DNA of 64,000 nucleotides, from the NCBI GenBank assembly GCA_963565915.1, contig OY751495.1, forward strand, positions 620,001-684,000, read 5' to 3'. The notes below the pieces were generated by a model, which did no database searches, was not told the DNA's origin, and worked only from the letters and a program-made list of their open reading frames with translations. The stretch's first letter is position 1; every line of letters starts with the position of its first letter. This document shows, piece by piece, positions 44,699-55,900 of the stretch. The position numbers and the translations under genes were made by a program. This DNA is from Entoloma clypeatum (lineage: Eukaryota; Basidiomycota; Agaricomycetes; Agaricales; Entolomataceae).

Positions 44699-45937
44699 TT
44701 AATCGGACCCTTCGGGAAAATCCTTCTCATCGGTCTCTATGGTGATGGTTTCATCATCATCGGTATCTCCATCAGACACCTTCCTAATCTTTCCAGAGTT
44801 CTTCTTCGGCTTGCGGCAGTTGTGCGCGATATGTCCTTCTTGGTCGCAGTTGAAACACTTACGACCATCTTTCTTCTTTGGGGCTTTGCAGTCTTTGGCA
44901 AGGTGACCAAAGCGCTGACAGTTGTAGCAACGGGCTACTCCTGCTTTGTCGATCTCCATGGCTTTGCCTTGACCACCATAAGTGGTGCCCGATCCGGTGC
45001 GTGTGTCGCCACCCCCTCGGATGACTAATGCATGTCCCTCCATCTGTCGTCCCTTGTTTCGGATCTCCTTTGCGTAATCGGTGTACATCTTGCCATCGCT
45101 AGCCACTTGTTCAGAAATTCTGCGGTTGACGTTCTTTTCCAGGATGTATTTCCCAGTTTCTTCGCCAAGGTTTGACAGCTTCAAGAGCTCTTCGAATTCG
45201 TCCAAGAATTCGTCGATGGTGCGTTTCTCCTGTTTCAGGACTTCGAGTCTCGCCTTGGCCGCTGCCGACTTGTTGGCAATAGAGAATCGCGTAGCGATGT
45301 CGTCTGAGAATCCTAACCAGGTGATGTTCTCGCCATCGGTGGCAAGATCGTCTAACTTGTTGCTGGCCCAGTGTTTACCGGACCCTTCCATCATGCGGGA
45401 TAACACCGCCAGGATCTTCTGATCGTCGGACAGGCCCTTCTGGAACCTGATGTATAGTTTGGTGGCTTTCCACCACTCGTCAAAGGTGTGTCTGTCTTTG
45501 AACATCCCAGGATCTTTGATGATCTTGGATGTATCCATCGTTTGCACTGTCGGTGCTTCTGCCATGTCTAGAACCTGCGGAGTAGGAGAGGTGTCGGATT
45601 GTTGGGATGAAGATGGGGTTCGGGATACAGGTAGGGGTTGAAAATTAGTCCCTGTTCTAGGCGTCTGTTCGGTATCTGACTGCGCGGAGTCAAAAGTAAA
45701 TTCATCAGGGGACTCGTCGGCGGAATCGGTGGCAAAACGTTCGGGGTATTTCCTCTGTAGATCTCTAAGGAATCTCTGTTCCTGCGCGTCTGTTGGTCGC
45801 GAGAAGGGGTCAAGTCTCTCGTTTCGTGCCCAACGGTTGTACTCGGTCTGTTGCTCGTCGGTGGTGAAGTGGGCGTAGATCTGCTGCTTCGAGTACGACG
45901 TGATGATGCGGCTCTGGGACGTCTCGATGTGAGCGTC
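44699..45937 (-). CDS. Gypsy B gag with two CCHC knuckles
   Basis: Open from a TAG near 45940 to TAA at 44699. ATG at 45565 (MAEAPTVQ) is the first in frame, but conserved gag sequence (HFTTDEQQTEYNRWARNERLD) lies upstream, so translation probably enters from the overlapping leader frame. Capsid-like region, zinc knuckles CYNCQRFGHLAKDC and CFNCDQEGHIAHNC, acidic tail. Packages element RNA in virus-like particles. Confidence 0.85.
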   Translation of the reverse strand, partial: DAHIETSQSRIITSYSKQQIYAHFTTDEQQTEYNRWARNERLDPFSRPTDAQEQRFLRDLQRKYPERFATDSADESPDEFTFDSAQSDTEQTPRTGTNFQPLPVSRTPSSSQQSDTSPTPQVLDMAEAPTVQTMDTSKIIKDPGMFKDRHTFDEWWKATKLYIRFQKGLSDDQKILAVLSRMMEGSGKHWASNKLDDLATDGENITWLGFSDDIATRFSIANKSAAAKARLEVLKQEKRTIDEFLDEFEELLKLSNLGEETGKYILEKNVNRRISEQVASDGKMYTDYAKEIRNKGRQMEGHALVIRGGGDTRTGSGTTYGGQGKAMEIDKAGVARCYNCQRFGHLAKDCKAPKKKDGRKCFNCDQEGHIAHNCRKPKKNSGKIRKVSDGDTDDDETITIETDEKDFPEGSD

Positions 45938-46326
45938 CTAATCAATCTTCTGATAACGGTTGTCTGGACACCGATAAACTCTCTGATCTCTGTGATCCGA
46001 CCTGTCTGAGGTCCTTCTTGAACGCGAAAGCTTTCGAGTTCGTTCTGTCGGGCGTTGTAGCGCGCGATCTGGTGTTGTCGAGCAAGATGGATGCTCTCTG
46101 CTATCTCGCCGTGGGGGCGATGCTCGTCGTTGTCTAGTTCTTCGTCAAGCACCTGCTGTAGGATGCGACGGATCTCCGATTCGATGTACTGCTGGATGAG
46201 TGTAAAATCGATACTGTCTCGAGGACTTAGCTCCTCCTGTCGGGCTTCTGGTGAGGCGAATGGGTTACTGGTGAAGTCTTCAAAGAAGCGCGACGTCTTG
46301 ACTCGTCTGGTAGTTGCTCTCTTCGC
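45568..46326 (-). CDS. Gypsy B leader ORF overlapping gag (no ATG)
   Basis: Counterpart of 21071-21526 in Gypsy A, without stop from the primer site to 45568, overlapping the gag frame by about 370 bp. No in-frame ATG. Probably the gag N-terminus reached by non-AUG initiation or a frame shift; unproven. Confidence 0.45.
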   Translation of the reverse strand, partial: AKRATTRRVKTSRFFEDFTSNPFASPEARQEELSPRDSIDFTLIQQYIESEIRRILQQVLDEELDNDEHRPHGEIAESIHLARQHQIARYNARQNELESFRVQEGPQTGRITEIREFIGVQTTVIRRLIRTLTSRRPRAASSRRTRSSRSTPTSPPTSNRPSTTVGHETRDLTPSRDQQTRRNRDSLEIYRGNTPNVLPPIPPTSPLMNLLLTPRSQIPNRRLEQGLIFNPYLYPEPHLHPNNPTPLLLRRF

Positions 46327-46343
46327 TCTGGGCGAACCTAATG

Positions 46344-46354
46344 AGATTTAGCAA
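46344..46354 (-). promoter_or_regulatory. Gypsy B self-priming primer-binding site
   Basis: On the minus strand TTGCTAAATCT, two bases after the LTR, is the exact complement of AGATTTAGCAA in the LTR (46430-46440), which lies about 27 bp after TATATAAA (46467-46474). Confidence 0.75.
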
Positions 46355-46356
46355 CT

Positions 46357-46724
46357 TGTTATGCGTAACAAACTGTTCCAAGGTTTGGGCAGAGTATGCA
46401 GGAAGATGGAAAGGCGAAGAGCAATGTGATTGCTAAATCTAAGGAATCTAGCTATAGTACAAAGGGTTTATATAGGTACTGACTATAGGCGATAGCATAT
46501 GAGTCAGTGCTGCGCAAGGCAGTGTATCTGAGTAAGATAACTGCGGAAGGCAGTGCGTCTGAGTAAGACGACTGCGGAATGAGTCAGACAGCTGCGGAAA
46601 GCGAGTCAGCGCGGGAGCGAAGTATACTAAAGGAAATAAAGTATAATACGATATGTGTAAGCGGGGGCCGATGAGTAAAAGTGAAAAAGTAAGCATATAC
46701 GTCCGTAGTCGTTAGTCCGTAACA
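46357..46724 (-). repeat. Gypsy B 5' LTR
   Basis: 368 bp, TGTTACGGA...GCGTAACA on the minus strand, TATA at 46467-46474. Confidence 0.93.
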
Positions 46725-46729
46725 CAACC

Positions 46730-46885
46730 AACAAACCCTTTGCCCTGATCATGTGATTGACACGTTGGGCGTCTAAGTATCGCCTCGAAAAACATATGTA
46801 TTGGAAAAATATAGCCAGTAATGGGCCTAGGGCCTGCATGATGGTCGTATAGGTCATATAGGTCATGTATGTTGTATGTGAATGC
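46730..46885 (-). other. hAT 3' flank
   Basis: Follows the hAT stop and ends at the Gypsy B target duplication. Contains a GGTCATATA direct repeat (46850-46866). A 3' terminal inverted repeat was not identified. Confidence 0.35.
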
Positions 46886-49800
46886 ATTTATTCGTCCAAG
46901 AAAAGAGCGGAGGCAGCCGTACCTAGCTCCAGATCCCATGCAGCAGCAGCAGCATTGCCGGCAAGCAATTCTTCAAAGTCCCTCATGTCCAATACCTCCT
47001 CCACCTGGGCTGAATTCCACGCAGTGAAGTCGTTGATGTTGTTCCTCCACGCAAACTTCATCATCTGCAGCTCCTCAAAGTGGTCGGCTCCCAGACGTGA
47101 GCAGCGGTCGGTTGCGATCAATTTGGCTGCTGAAAAGAGCCGCTCACAAGGAACCGAGGATGCAGGAATGGCGAGAACGTTGAGGGCGATGTGTGCGAGA
47201 GTGGGATAGATCTCGGCGTTGGTCTACAATTCCATAGTTCAGTAAAGAGGGAGAAATGAAGAGGAATCTGTGTACCGCCCACCACTTGAGGACATCCATA
47301 CCCTTGTGGACTTCCACAGGCCGATCCTTCACAAAATCCAGGTACTGCCTGAGTTTGGCTTTCCATCCCCCAGCATCGATCCCTCCTGCTTTTGCGGCTT
47401 TGATGGCGTCGATGTGGTCCTTGTAATTGTCCCGCTTGCGCCGGCGTGGCCTTGGTGGAACCAGAGTTGTGGCTACCGTCAGCTCCCAGTACTCCTTACA
47501 CTAGATAGACTTATAAGACGAATTATACGTTACTTCAAATGAAAAAGAGGGATGTACCGCTGTTTCAATGACCTTCATCGCCTCATCTTGCCAATCCTTC
47601 ACATCAACATTCCCTTCAGCGATCTCCTCTTCCTGCTCCTTCGGGCCGCCCCATTTGATCTTGATGTAGGCGATGTTATAGTGTGGGTGTAGGACTGAAA
47701 CACAAGATTTCAGACTCGTCTAAAATGCAGCTAATAACGACTTACTGAGAGCAAGGATGATGGCCAGGTTTTTGTCGAACAACTTGTAATACTTGTTCAT
47801 CTTGTTGATGCCGTCTTTAAGTGCAGGCCAGTATGCCTCAAAACAGGAATCCTCGAGCTTGTCCTCCCATGCTGTCAGTAGATCTTCGATTGCCGGGATC
47901 ACGCGCCAGAGGGTCGGCTGTGATTCGGACAAGAAATATTGTTGAATAGATTCGGTATCCTATTGTGGTAGAATTAACTTGCATGTATGTGAATCGATAG
48001 AATGCTTCATGTACCTGTAAGATGTCGTGCACATCATCAACCCTTTGCCAGTCATCCTTGCCGAATATGAAGTCGGCCCATGCAATGTGCTTGGTTTGTC
48101 CCTCCTTGTGCAGGGTGGTGATGGGACCGAATTTGTGGTCGGCAGACAGAAGAAAGAGATCAAGGGGCTATGCTATTGTGAGCACAGCAGGAGTGTCTTG
48201 TAAAGCCTTTTCATGCACTTAAGCATCTTGATCGTCGTACTCCAGCAGATATTCAACGGTTTTGCAAACTTCAAGAGTTTCTCGAAACCACATTCTTCTT
48301 GGGCACACTCAAAGGCATCCGTGTGTGGAGAAGAAGCCCCGATCTGTGGAATGATCAAAACTCGGACTCAATGTAAAGGTGGGACAGTCGACATACCTTG
48401 ATTGCTATGGTTCCCACTGCCGCGATCACATCCAACTTACCACCCAGAACCCTATTGGTGGGTAAGCTGGGATCAAATTCCCAGATAGCACTGGCATTTT
48501 CAACAGCCGAGGTGGTTGTGACATTGCTGATGAAGGCGAGAGTTGCAAGCTGGACGATCTGGCCGAGGCATCTGTGATCATTCAGGTAAGTGCAAGTTGA
48601 AAATAGAATGGGCAAACTCACGGGATCTTGTTCTCAATTGCAGACCATCTTGGCAGTTTACGGATCTCGTGGATCAGTTCGACCTGTTGACACCCTGTGC
48701 TGTTGTTGGACGCATTGTCGAGTGTTGCACCATACATCTGTTGATCAATTTCTTATTGGTAAGTTCATCAATCAGTGAACCATGCGTGAGACTTTGAGTA
48801 CTTTTGAGAAATCTTTTCCAGTTATACTGACACAGTCAGTAATGCCCATCATGTACCTCCCCATATTCTCTCCACCATGACTCCCCTTCATGACTCGAAA
48901 GCCAATTACTGCTGTCCGCAGTGTCCAATGCAGTGTCCTCTGGCCACTTTTCAACACCTCCTCAATGTCAATCCAATGAGCTGTCATGCCCAGAAACCCC
49001 TTCGCCATGTTGTCGGCTGTCCACCTGTCACCCGTGATTGATATTTTTCCTCACGATGCCTTTCAACGATGTAAGCATTTTTTTCCAGTGATCTTTATCT
49101 AAGTTAACGTATCTGGAAGGTCTTTTTCAACTCCTCAATATGCTTGGTGAATTCATTATGAATATGGGTGTTAACGTCGTAAGTTGTTGGCAGTTCCTTA
49201 ATCTTTGTCTTCGGCCTCATAACCACAAGACAGTTGCAAAAAACAGGCTTATTTGCGATGGCCAGTGACTTGCACCTGCATCAGCCCATCTCTTCCCTCA
49301 AGCTGTGAAACTCACCTGGTTGTCGCAAGCGACGAACTGGGTGATGGCATGCAAAATCTGTTTCTCACTAAACTCCTTTGGCGTGTCCACCTTTTTGAAG
49401 TCCAAGGTCTGTTGCCCTGGCCCTTTCTGCTTCCCTGCTTGCTTATCGATAATTGTCTGCCAGACATTGTGTGGAATCACCCAGTGGAAGACAGGCAACC
49501 CCGCCTTCTTGCATGTGGATTTATATTCGTTCCAGTGGATCCGAACATGATAGTGGCATGTCATGTTGTTGCCTTTGATGACGGCCTTACGTATCCCCTC
49601 CTTCTTCATGAGCGTCTTGTTTGCTCTCATAAAAAGTAAGTCTTTCTTCTCTGGATAAAAAAGATTCATCAACTCACTTGCATGTGTAGCACCACCGCCC
49701 CAGCATCGTCTCAGATGTTTCTTCATCAAACTGAATAGTTGTCTTTCGCCGATCTGAAAACAGAAGGTCAATGTCCTTCCCCTGGTCTTTCCGCCGCAGG

Positions 49801-50393
49801 GTCTGCTTCGGCATGATGATCTGGTGACCTTCGAGCAGGCCATCCTCACCAACTTCCTCCTCATCATCCAGCTCTGCCCCATCTTCTCCATCATGCGCAC
49901 CTTCATCCCCCTTGGCAGCCTCTTCCACACCCTTGCCCTCACCTTCATCAGTGCCATGATTGTTGATGCAATCAGATTCATCACCATCCTTCCCATTCAT
50001 CACAAACTCCTCGATGGGGGTCTTCTTCTTCATGGGCTGCTTCTTCGTGGGCTGCTGCTTCCTCGCTGGTGCCTTCGCCTTGGATTTCGTGGATGCCTTT
50101 GCTGCGTGATGGTGTTTTGGTGGGGGTTTGCTGGTTTTGGCTTTGTCGTCGGAGTCATCCTCACTTTCATGCCGAGCCTTTCCCTTAACCTTCTTCAGTG
50201 ATACAGGTGCTTTCTTTCGACGTTTTTGAGGTGGTGTTGGTGGTGCCTGGGCTTGGGCATCTTCATCATCACTGAGTTCGTTATTGCTGGGTTTGTCGTC
50301 AGTGCTCTCGTGGGTGCGCTTTTTGAGTCGATCGGAGCGACATGAAGAAGGAGGAGGGACAGCCCTGCTCAAGCGAGCTGCAGGTTTAGCCAT
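46886..50393 (-). CDS. hAT-family transposase, multi-exon
   Basis: Starts MAKPAARLSR at 50393. A long basic/acidic low-complexity N-terminus runs to about 49675. A BED-type zinc finger is split by an intron (CYTC | KANKTLM...CHYHVRIH). Further exons carry FLGMTAHWIDIEEV...WTLRTAVIGFR (48772-49008), HRCLGQIVQLATLAFIS (48355-48621) and AYWPALKDGINKMNKYYKLFDKN (47720-47932). The C-terminal hAT dimerisation domain is IPASSVPCERLFSAAKLIATDRC...FEELQMMKFAWRN (46886-47220). About nine short introns; splice sites not all resolved, so intactness is uncertain. A small LTR element sits immediately upstream of the ATG and Copia 3 further upstream, which should disconnect it from its promoter. Confidence 0.8.
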
Positions 50394-50561
50394 TGGAGAG
50401 GTGGGGGGCGGCTAGGCAAGCTCGGAGCGAGGCTCGACGAGAGGAGGAAGCAGGCGCAACGGGCACGTATCGATAGCTGATGGTCTCTCTACAACATGCA
50501 GAACGTGCTATGTAGTCTACATCACATGATCGTGTGGAGTCGGGCCGGAGGCCCTACTCCA
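50394..50561 (-). repeat. Small LTR element 3' LTR
   Basis: 168 bp with a GGAGTNGGGCC inverted motif at the end. The internal ORF frame runs into it. Confidence 0.8.
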
Positions 50562-51743
50562 GGTGCCCCCCTTTTTATATGGCGGCGTCCTCGTCGCCTC
50601 TAGAAACACTGTGAGAGACTCTAAACCGTCACGTAAAACCTTCAAGGCCTGATCAAGACCCAACATGTCTGGTGGAAATTGAGGTGAGTCATGGTGGCGA
50701 CAGCGGCGGTGACGCGAATGGTGTGGAGACGTGTGGTGGTGATCTTCATTGCACATATGTGAGGGGCGAGACTTGATGTTGCATCTACGAGAACGACATC
50801 AAAGTGTTGCAAATGGTTCAGACGAGGGGGAACAGAGGACGGACAGGTCACGCAGAGGTGGGGTAGAAGGGCGAGGTGGTAGTGACTCAGCATCAGTTGC
50901 CCAGTCGAGACGTGTTGGTGGGGCTGTGGGGGTTTGTGTTGAAACTGTCGAGGTCGAGGTTGGGTCAGTTTGAGTTCCTGTCGTAGTGAGGGATGCCTTG
51001 GGCTCGTCGTCGTCGAAGCCTCCATTCATAACTCCATACCTTTCGCCAGCATCATATCCTTCTCGATAACCCATGGCAGTCCCTTTCTCAATTCCTGCAG
51101 AGTATCCTGTCTTTTCGCCAGCCTTGAACCCTTCGAGGTATCCAGATTGTTGTCCTTCCTCGGACGCGAAGCGCCATACCATTGGGACATAGTCATAAAG
51201 GACGGGGTGGTCCTGGGCTAGCTCCTCAACGACGGCGTGTAGCTCTGGGGCCAAGACGTGTTCGGGTATTCGGATGGGTAACGGGAAAGGGAGGCGCGGC
51301 AGCAGGTTTGCAAGCGCGGGCGCAGGTGGATGTGGGGACGAGGGCGACAATGGGGATGCAGATGTAGTCGTGGACGGACATGTGGGTGGGGTCGTGGATG
51401 ACGGCAGCGATGGGGACATGGGCGCGGACGGCGATGGCGATGGGGTAGGGGATGCGGGCGTTGATGTCTGGTGTGGTATCATCGCGGGAGGTGGGGCTGC
51501 TGCTCTTCCTTCCTTGTAGCCAGTCTTCCAGCCTTCCTCGAATGCGCGCTTGTACTGCTCTGCTAGCATGGCCTCGAGCTGTGGGTGGTTCAGGTGTAGA
51601 ACGAGGTCCGGCGGCTCATCGCTCGGAGGGAGTCGGGTCGCGGACTCTGCGAACAATGCTTTCAGCAACAAAAGGTCTGGCATCGCCAGCAACCGCGAAA
51701 TCGGGACACTGGGGGATCTGGCTGTAGAGGGTGGTGGAGTCAT
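50517..51743 (-). pseudogene. Glycine-periodic (GX3) ORF of the small LTR element, one nonsense codon
   Basis: Starts MTPPPSTARS at 51743; 314 codons to TGA at 50799-50801. The frame then stays open another 93 codons into the 3' LTR, so the ancestral protein was about 408 residues (CGA to TGA likely). Pro/Ser-rich with two blocks of G-x3 periodicity: EEGWKTGYKEGR and GYLEGFKAGEKTGYSAG... continuing IEKGTAMGYREGYDAG. This resembles the deca-GX3 repeat of Yae1/Lto1-type proteins. It could be a captured host exon or a gag substitute. Function unknown. Confidence 0.55.
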
Positions 51744-52222
51744 CGGGACAGGGGCAGGCGTGGACGTGGAATCAATGGGGGGGTGGGGAACTGGGGTCGT
51801 TCGCGGGTATTGTCAGCATAGTTTTCTTCTTATTCGGTTTTTTTAGCTTATTCAATGGTGGGGGCATGATAACGGGCGCGGGCGAGGTCAAGGGGGTCGT
51901 GGTAAGGTTCGGTTTGGTTCGCCGAAGGGTGGGGGGCTTGTAACGGGCTCGAAAACGGAAGGGCAGGGATGCAGGAGGTGAAAACTGGGCGAAACTCGGG
52001 TAGACTCATGGTAGCACTCGAAGTGGGGCTCTATAGGCTCTAAAACTCTAAACTCTAGTCTGAAAAACTCTTGAGGACTCTAGGAAAACACTGGGCTTGA
52101 GCAGAAACACTGGGCGCGAAAAAACGTGAGGGCGCTGTGACGTGGCTGCAAAAACACGCGAGTGCGAAAAAGCAAGACCTAAAAATGACAAGGTAGGTCA
52201 GAAACGCACTCTCATCACCACA

Positions 52223-52390
52223 TGGAGAGGTGGGGGGCGGCTAAGCAAGCTCGGAGCGAGGCTCGATGAGAGGAGGAAGCAGGCGCAATGGGCACGTATC
52301 AATAGCTGATGGTCTCTCTACAACATGCAGAACGTGCTATGTAGTCTACATCACATGATCGTGTGGAGTCGGGCCGGAGGCCCTACTCCA
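52223..52390 (-). repeat. Small LTR element 5' LTR
   Basis: 168 bp, 4 transitions from the copy at 50394-50561. Confidence 0.8.
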
Positions 52391-52394
52391 CCAT

Positions 52395-52565
52395 GGTAGA
52401 GGAAGTGTGGGGGTGGGTTTGCTGACTTGTTTTCTGTATTGTTTTCCATCTATTTATACATATTGAACTCTCAAGCATTCATGTTCGCATGAGGTAGACA
52501 AATTTTTTTTCATTGCTCCGAGTCACAATCATTGGGATTATTGTGAATGGTGAAACATTTTATTC
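52395..52565 (-). other. hAT upstream flank between two insertions
   Basis: 171 bp of original hAT 5' region left between the small LTR element and Copia 3. Contains TATTTATACATAT, a possible TATA region. No ORF. Confidence 0.4.
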
Positions 52566-52570
52566 TCTTG

Positions 52571-52880
52571 TGTTGAAGTTCCACCTGGGCGCTAGCCGCA
52601 GATGTACTGAGCAACACAGCTACAGTGGAAGTACTCTACTCTACCGTTCTAGTCACTTACATGGTTTGGAGAGGGTGAGGTTGGTGAGAGCGGTTGAGGC
52701 TGGTAAGAGCGATGGAGCTGGTTAAGAGTCAAGAGACAACTTGTTAGTATTGACAGTTTCCTGGTCTTATATACCGTACTACTGTTTTTACCAACCAAAC
52801 AAGTATGTAATGAAGATATGTAAAAGTCACGTGATGTAATCTAATCTAATCTAATCTACGTGATGGGAAAAGTTTCAACA
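52571..52880 (-). repeat. Copia 3 3' LTR
   Basis: 310 bp, next to a seven-C run at 52881-52887 (polypurine tract of the minus strand). Confidence 0.95.
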
Positions 52881-52955
52881 CCCCCCCATATTTAGTACAT
52901 ACTTCTAAATACATCTTACTTTTTCCCACATATGTATATAGGTACTCTGTTTCGC

Positions 52956-55900
52956 CTAGTTTTTTATCAATCCGAAGTACGGGATAAACTTGGAAAAGAG
53001 GATTTTTCCCAGATTCTTAGTTAAAAGGTCTGCGGGGTTGTTCACTCCTTCAATGAATTCAACCGTAATTATTCCTTCGGAGACTTTTTCTCTGACGAAG
53101 TGGAATCGCACGTCAATGTGCTTGGATCGCTTCTCAGTCACAGGGTTGGATGCGATAAAGACGGAGCCGTTGTTATCTCCATAGATCGGTACTGATCCGA
53201 TCTGCATTCCAAGTTCGGCAAGCATGCTTCTCAGCCATGTTGCTGCGCGACTGCAATCTGATAGCGCCATATACTCTGCTTCTGTAGAAGAGAGGGCGAT
53301 GGTCTTTTGCGCCGATGATACCCATGTTATTGCTCCAGACGCCAGTGATATGAAGAAGCCGGTGGTAGACCTCCTCGTGTTCTCATCTGACGCCCAGTCG
53401 GAGTCTGTGAATGCATAGATCCCTTTCCCTGAGTCCCCATCATACATTATTGCGTAATTTTTTGTTGCCTTTAAATATCTGCAGATATCCCTAGCCACCT
53501 CTAGATGGCGTTTTGTGGGATTTGCGGAAAATTGGGACATTTTGATTACAGCAAAGCAGATGTCAGGCCTCGTTCCAATCATCAGATATAGGAGTGATCC
53601 GATGACGGATTGGTACTTGGATCGGAGTTCCGCATTGGGTTCATCTTCGGACGCCATGGGTTTGTAGCCCGTAGGGAGTGGGGTATGGGTGGCATTAGAT
53701 TCGCTCATCCCCATGCGTGCCAAAATTCTCTCAAGGTAAGGTACTTGATCAATGAAGATCCTCTTCCCACGTTGCCTTATTTGGATAGAGAGAAATTCTT
53801 TCGGTTCCCCATCAGGCACAAGGTGCCCTAGGTCCCTGCATTCCCATGTTGCCATGAAGGCCTTCTTCTTCTCTAGCGTGTATTCCCGGTTTGTGCCGAG
53901 AAAAGCAGAGTCGTCGACATAGATGACGGCGATTACAATTTCCCCGTTGGTACTTTTGTGAATGAAAACTCCCGCATCGGAGTGAAGCCGGACAAAGCCG
54001 AGCTTTTTCATGGAGGAATCAAGTTCCCTCCACCAGGCTAATGCGGCCTGCTTAAGTCCATATAGAGCTTTGAATAGTTGGTACACGAGGTGTTCTTTCC
54101 CTTTTACTATGTAGCCCTCAGGCTGTCGCATGTAAATGACTTCGCGGAGCGTTCCGTAGAGGAAGGCTGATGAGACGTCCAACAGTGTCATGAACCACCC
54201 TTCAAGGGCTGTCAATGCCAGTATTAGTCGGACGGTTTCATATCTTACGACTGGTGAGAAGATCTGATCAAAGTCGACCCCTTCCACCTGCGAGAAGCCT
54301 TTTGCGACAAGGCGTGCTTTCAGACGCCCGTCGGACTTTTCGTTGTAAACCCATTTGTTCCTTAGAGCTTTCCTCCCTGCAGGCAGGGGTACTAGCTCCG
54401 TGATCACCCCGCGGCGTTTGAGCATGTCTAGCTCTTTACGTTCAGCCGCATACCAGTCTTCTTTATTTGGAAGAGGGTATATGTCTTTATGGGACATTTC
54501 AACGATGCCAATTTGGACTGATATTGCCTCCATCAGGAGGTCATTCATCCATGCCGTTTGACCGCCCAATCTCCGTCTTCGATCTAATTTTTCAAGATCA
54601 GACGCTGGAGTGTCTTCCCCATAGATGCTTCCTGGCATCTTCCGAACTCGTCGTTCCCTGATCGGTCGATCTGGTACTTGCTCGGGTTCCGGAGTGGGTA
54701 CTCGCGGTTCGTCATCAGGCTCACTGGCAGGCAGTTCGTTGTCTGATTCAGGTTGATCCTGTTCAATGGGAACTGGGATATGAGGTGTTTCGTTGTGACT
54801 ATCGTCATCATTGCTGCCAGGAATGAGATCCTCAAACTCATCAGCCGGCTCTGGGTTTCCCATTTCTGGGTGGTTTTCTGGCAATGGGTCAATGTGGCAT
54901 CTAGGGTACTTGCTTTCATCAAAGATAGCTTTCCCGCCCATGAAAATCGTGTTGGTCTCAGGATCCATGAAGCGGTATCCTTTGACCCCTGGTTTCGATC
55001 CGAGATAAATCATCAATCGGGATCTTGACTCCAGGGAGTTCCTACGTTTCTCCTTTGGGATATATACATATGCCTGACATCCGAATACTCTAACACTAGA
55101 CATGTCGGGGATCTCATTGGTCACCCTGAAGTAAGGGGTTTTCCATTCAAGACGCTGCATGGGGGTTCTGTTGTAGAGAAATGCTGCGTGTTCCAAACAG
55201 AATTCCCACCACATCGGCGGTAGACATGCGTCGAAACGCAATGCCTGAGATTTTTCCCACAGAGTTCGATTTATCCGTTCTGCTCTACCATTCTGCTGGT
55301 GCTGATATGGGAGTGTGATGTCGATCAGAATTCCATGATCGGCAAGTACATCCTTGTATTCATCAAATTCTCCACCTCCATCAACCTGCCATTTTTTAGG
55401 GGTGGCGGCGAATTGATTCTGGATCATCGCAAGGAATTGTTTCAGCGCCGTGATGGCGCCTGACTTTTTCCTAAGCAAGACAACCCAGACATGGGAAGAA
55501 AAATCATCCAAAAAGGTAAGGAAATATTTGTACTTGTGGTACGATGCCGTGGATATCTGCTTCAAGTCCGAATGGATCAAATCAAAGGGTTTGACAGCCC
55601 TTGTCATCGAGTTAGGGTAAGACTGATTCGGCATTTTCCCTTTTAGACACCCCGTGCAGCTTTCCTGTGATTTCTCACGTACTAACGTCCTGGGTACTCC
55701 TTTGGTACTGGTGGGAATCTTATTGAGCGCCTGGTCATTTGGGTGGCCAAGGCGTTTGTGCCAGGTTTCGACAGTGATTTCGCTAGAGATCGCGTGGATT
55801 TGGTCTTGGCGTATTTCAGTGTCTAACCAATAAATGGTTTGTCCGAGAATGTGAGGTGAGAACTGTATTTTGTTCTGGCCTTTGGAGATATTGATTTCTC

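Larger units (their letters stand above)
40158..46724 (-). mobile_element. Gypsy B: full-length Ty3/Gypsy chromovirus
   Basis: Two 368-bp LTRs (about 2 differences) flanked by CAACC (40153-40157, 46725-46729). Order on the minus strand: LTR, self-priming site, leader ORF, gag, pol with C-terminal chromodomain, small ORF3, polypurine tract, LTR. Two CGA-to-TGA stops interrupt pol. Recent insertion by LTR similarity. Confidence 0.95.
50394..52390 (-). mobile_element. Small non-autonomous LTR retrotransposon carrying its own ORF
   Basis: Two 168-bp LTRs (50394-50561, 52223-52390; TGGAG...CTCCA; four transitions apart) flanked by the 4-bp duplication CCAT. Minus orientation: primer-site candidate TGGTGATGAGAGTGCG (52205-52220) after the 5' LTR and polypurine tract AAAAAGGGGGG (50566-50576) before the 3' LTR. 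The interior has no RT, only the ORF listed separately. It inserted in the Kozak region of the hAT gene. Confidence 0.78.

Noticed and set aside
49824..50201. Hydrophobic plus-strand frame resembling a membrane protein
   Set aside because: Antisense shadow of the Lys/Glu-rich hAT N-terminal exon.
2060..50801. TGA recoded as arginine
   Set aside because: In-frame TGA at Arg positions could suggest reassignment, but the TPR-CHAT gene appears to end in TGA, and sister element copies use CGA at the same sites. CpG decay explains it.
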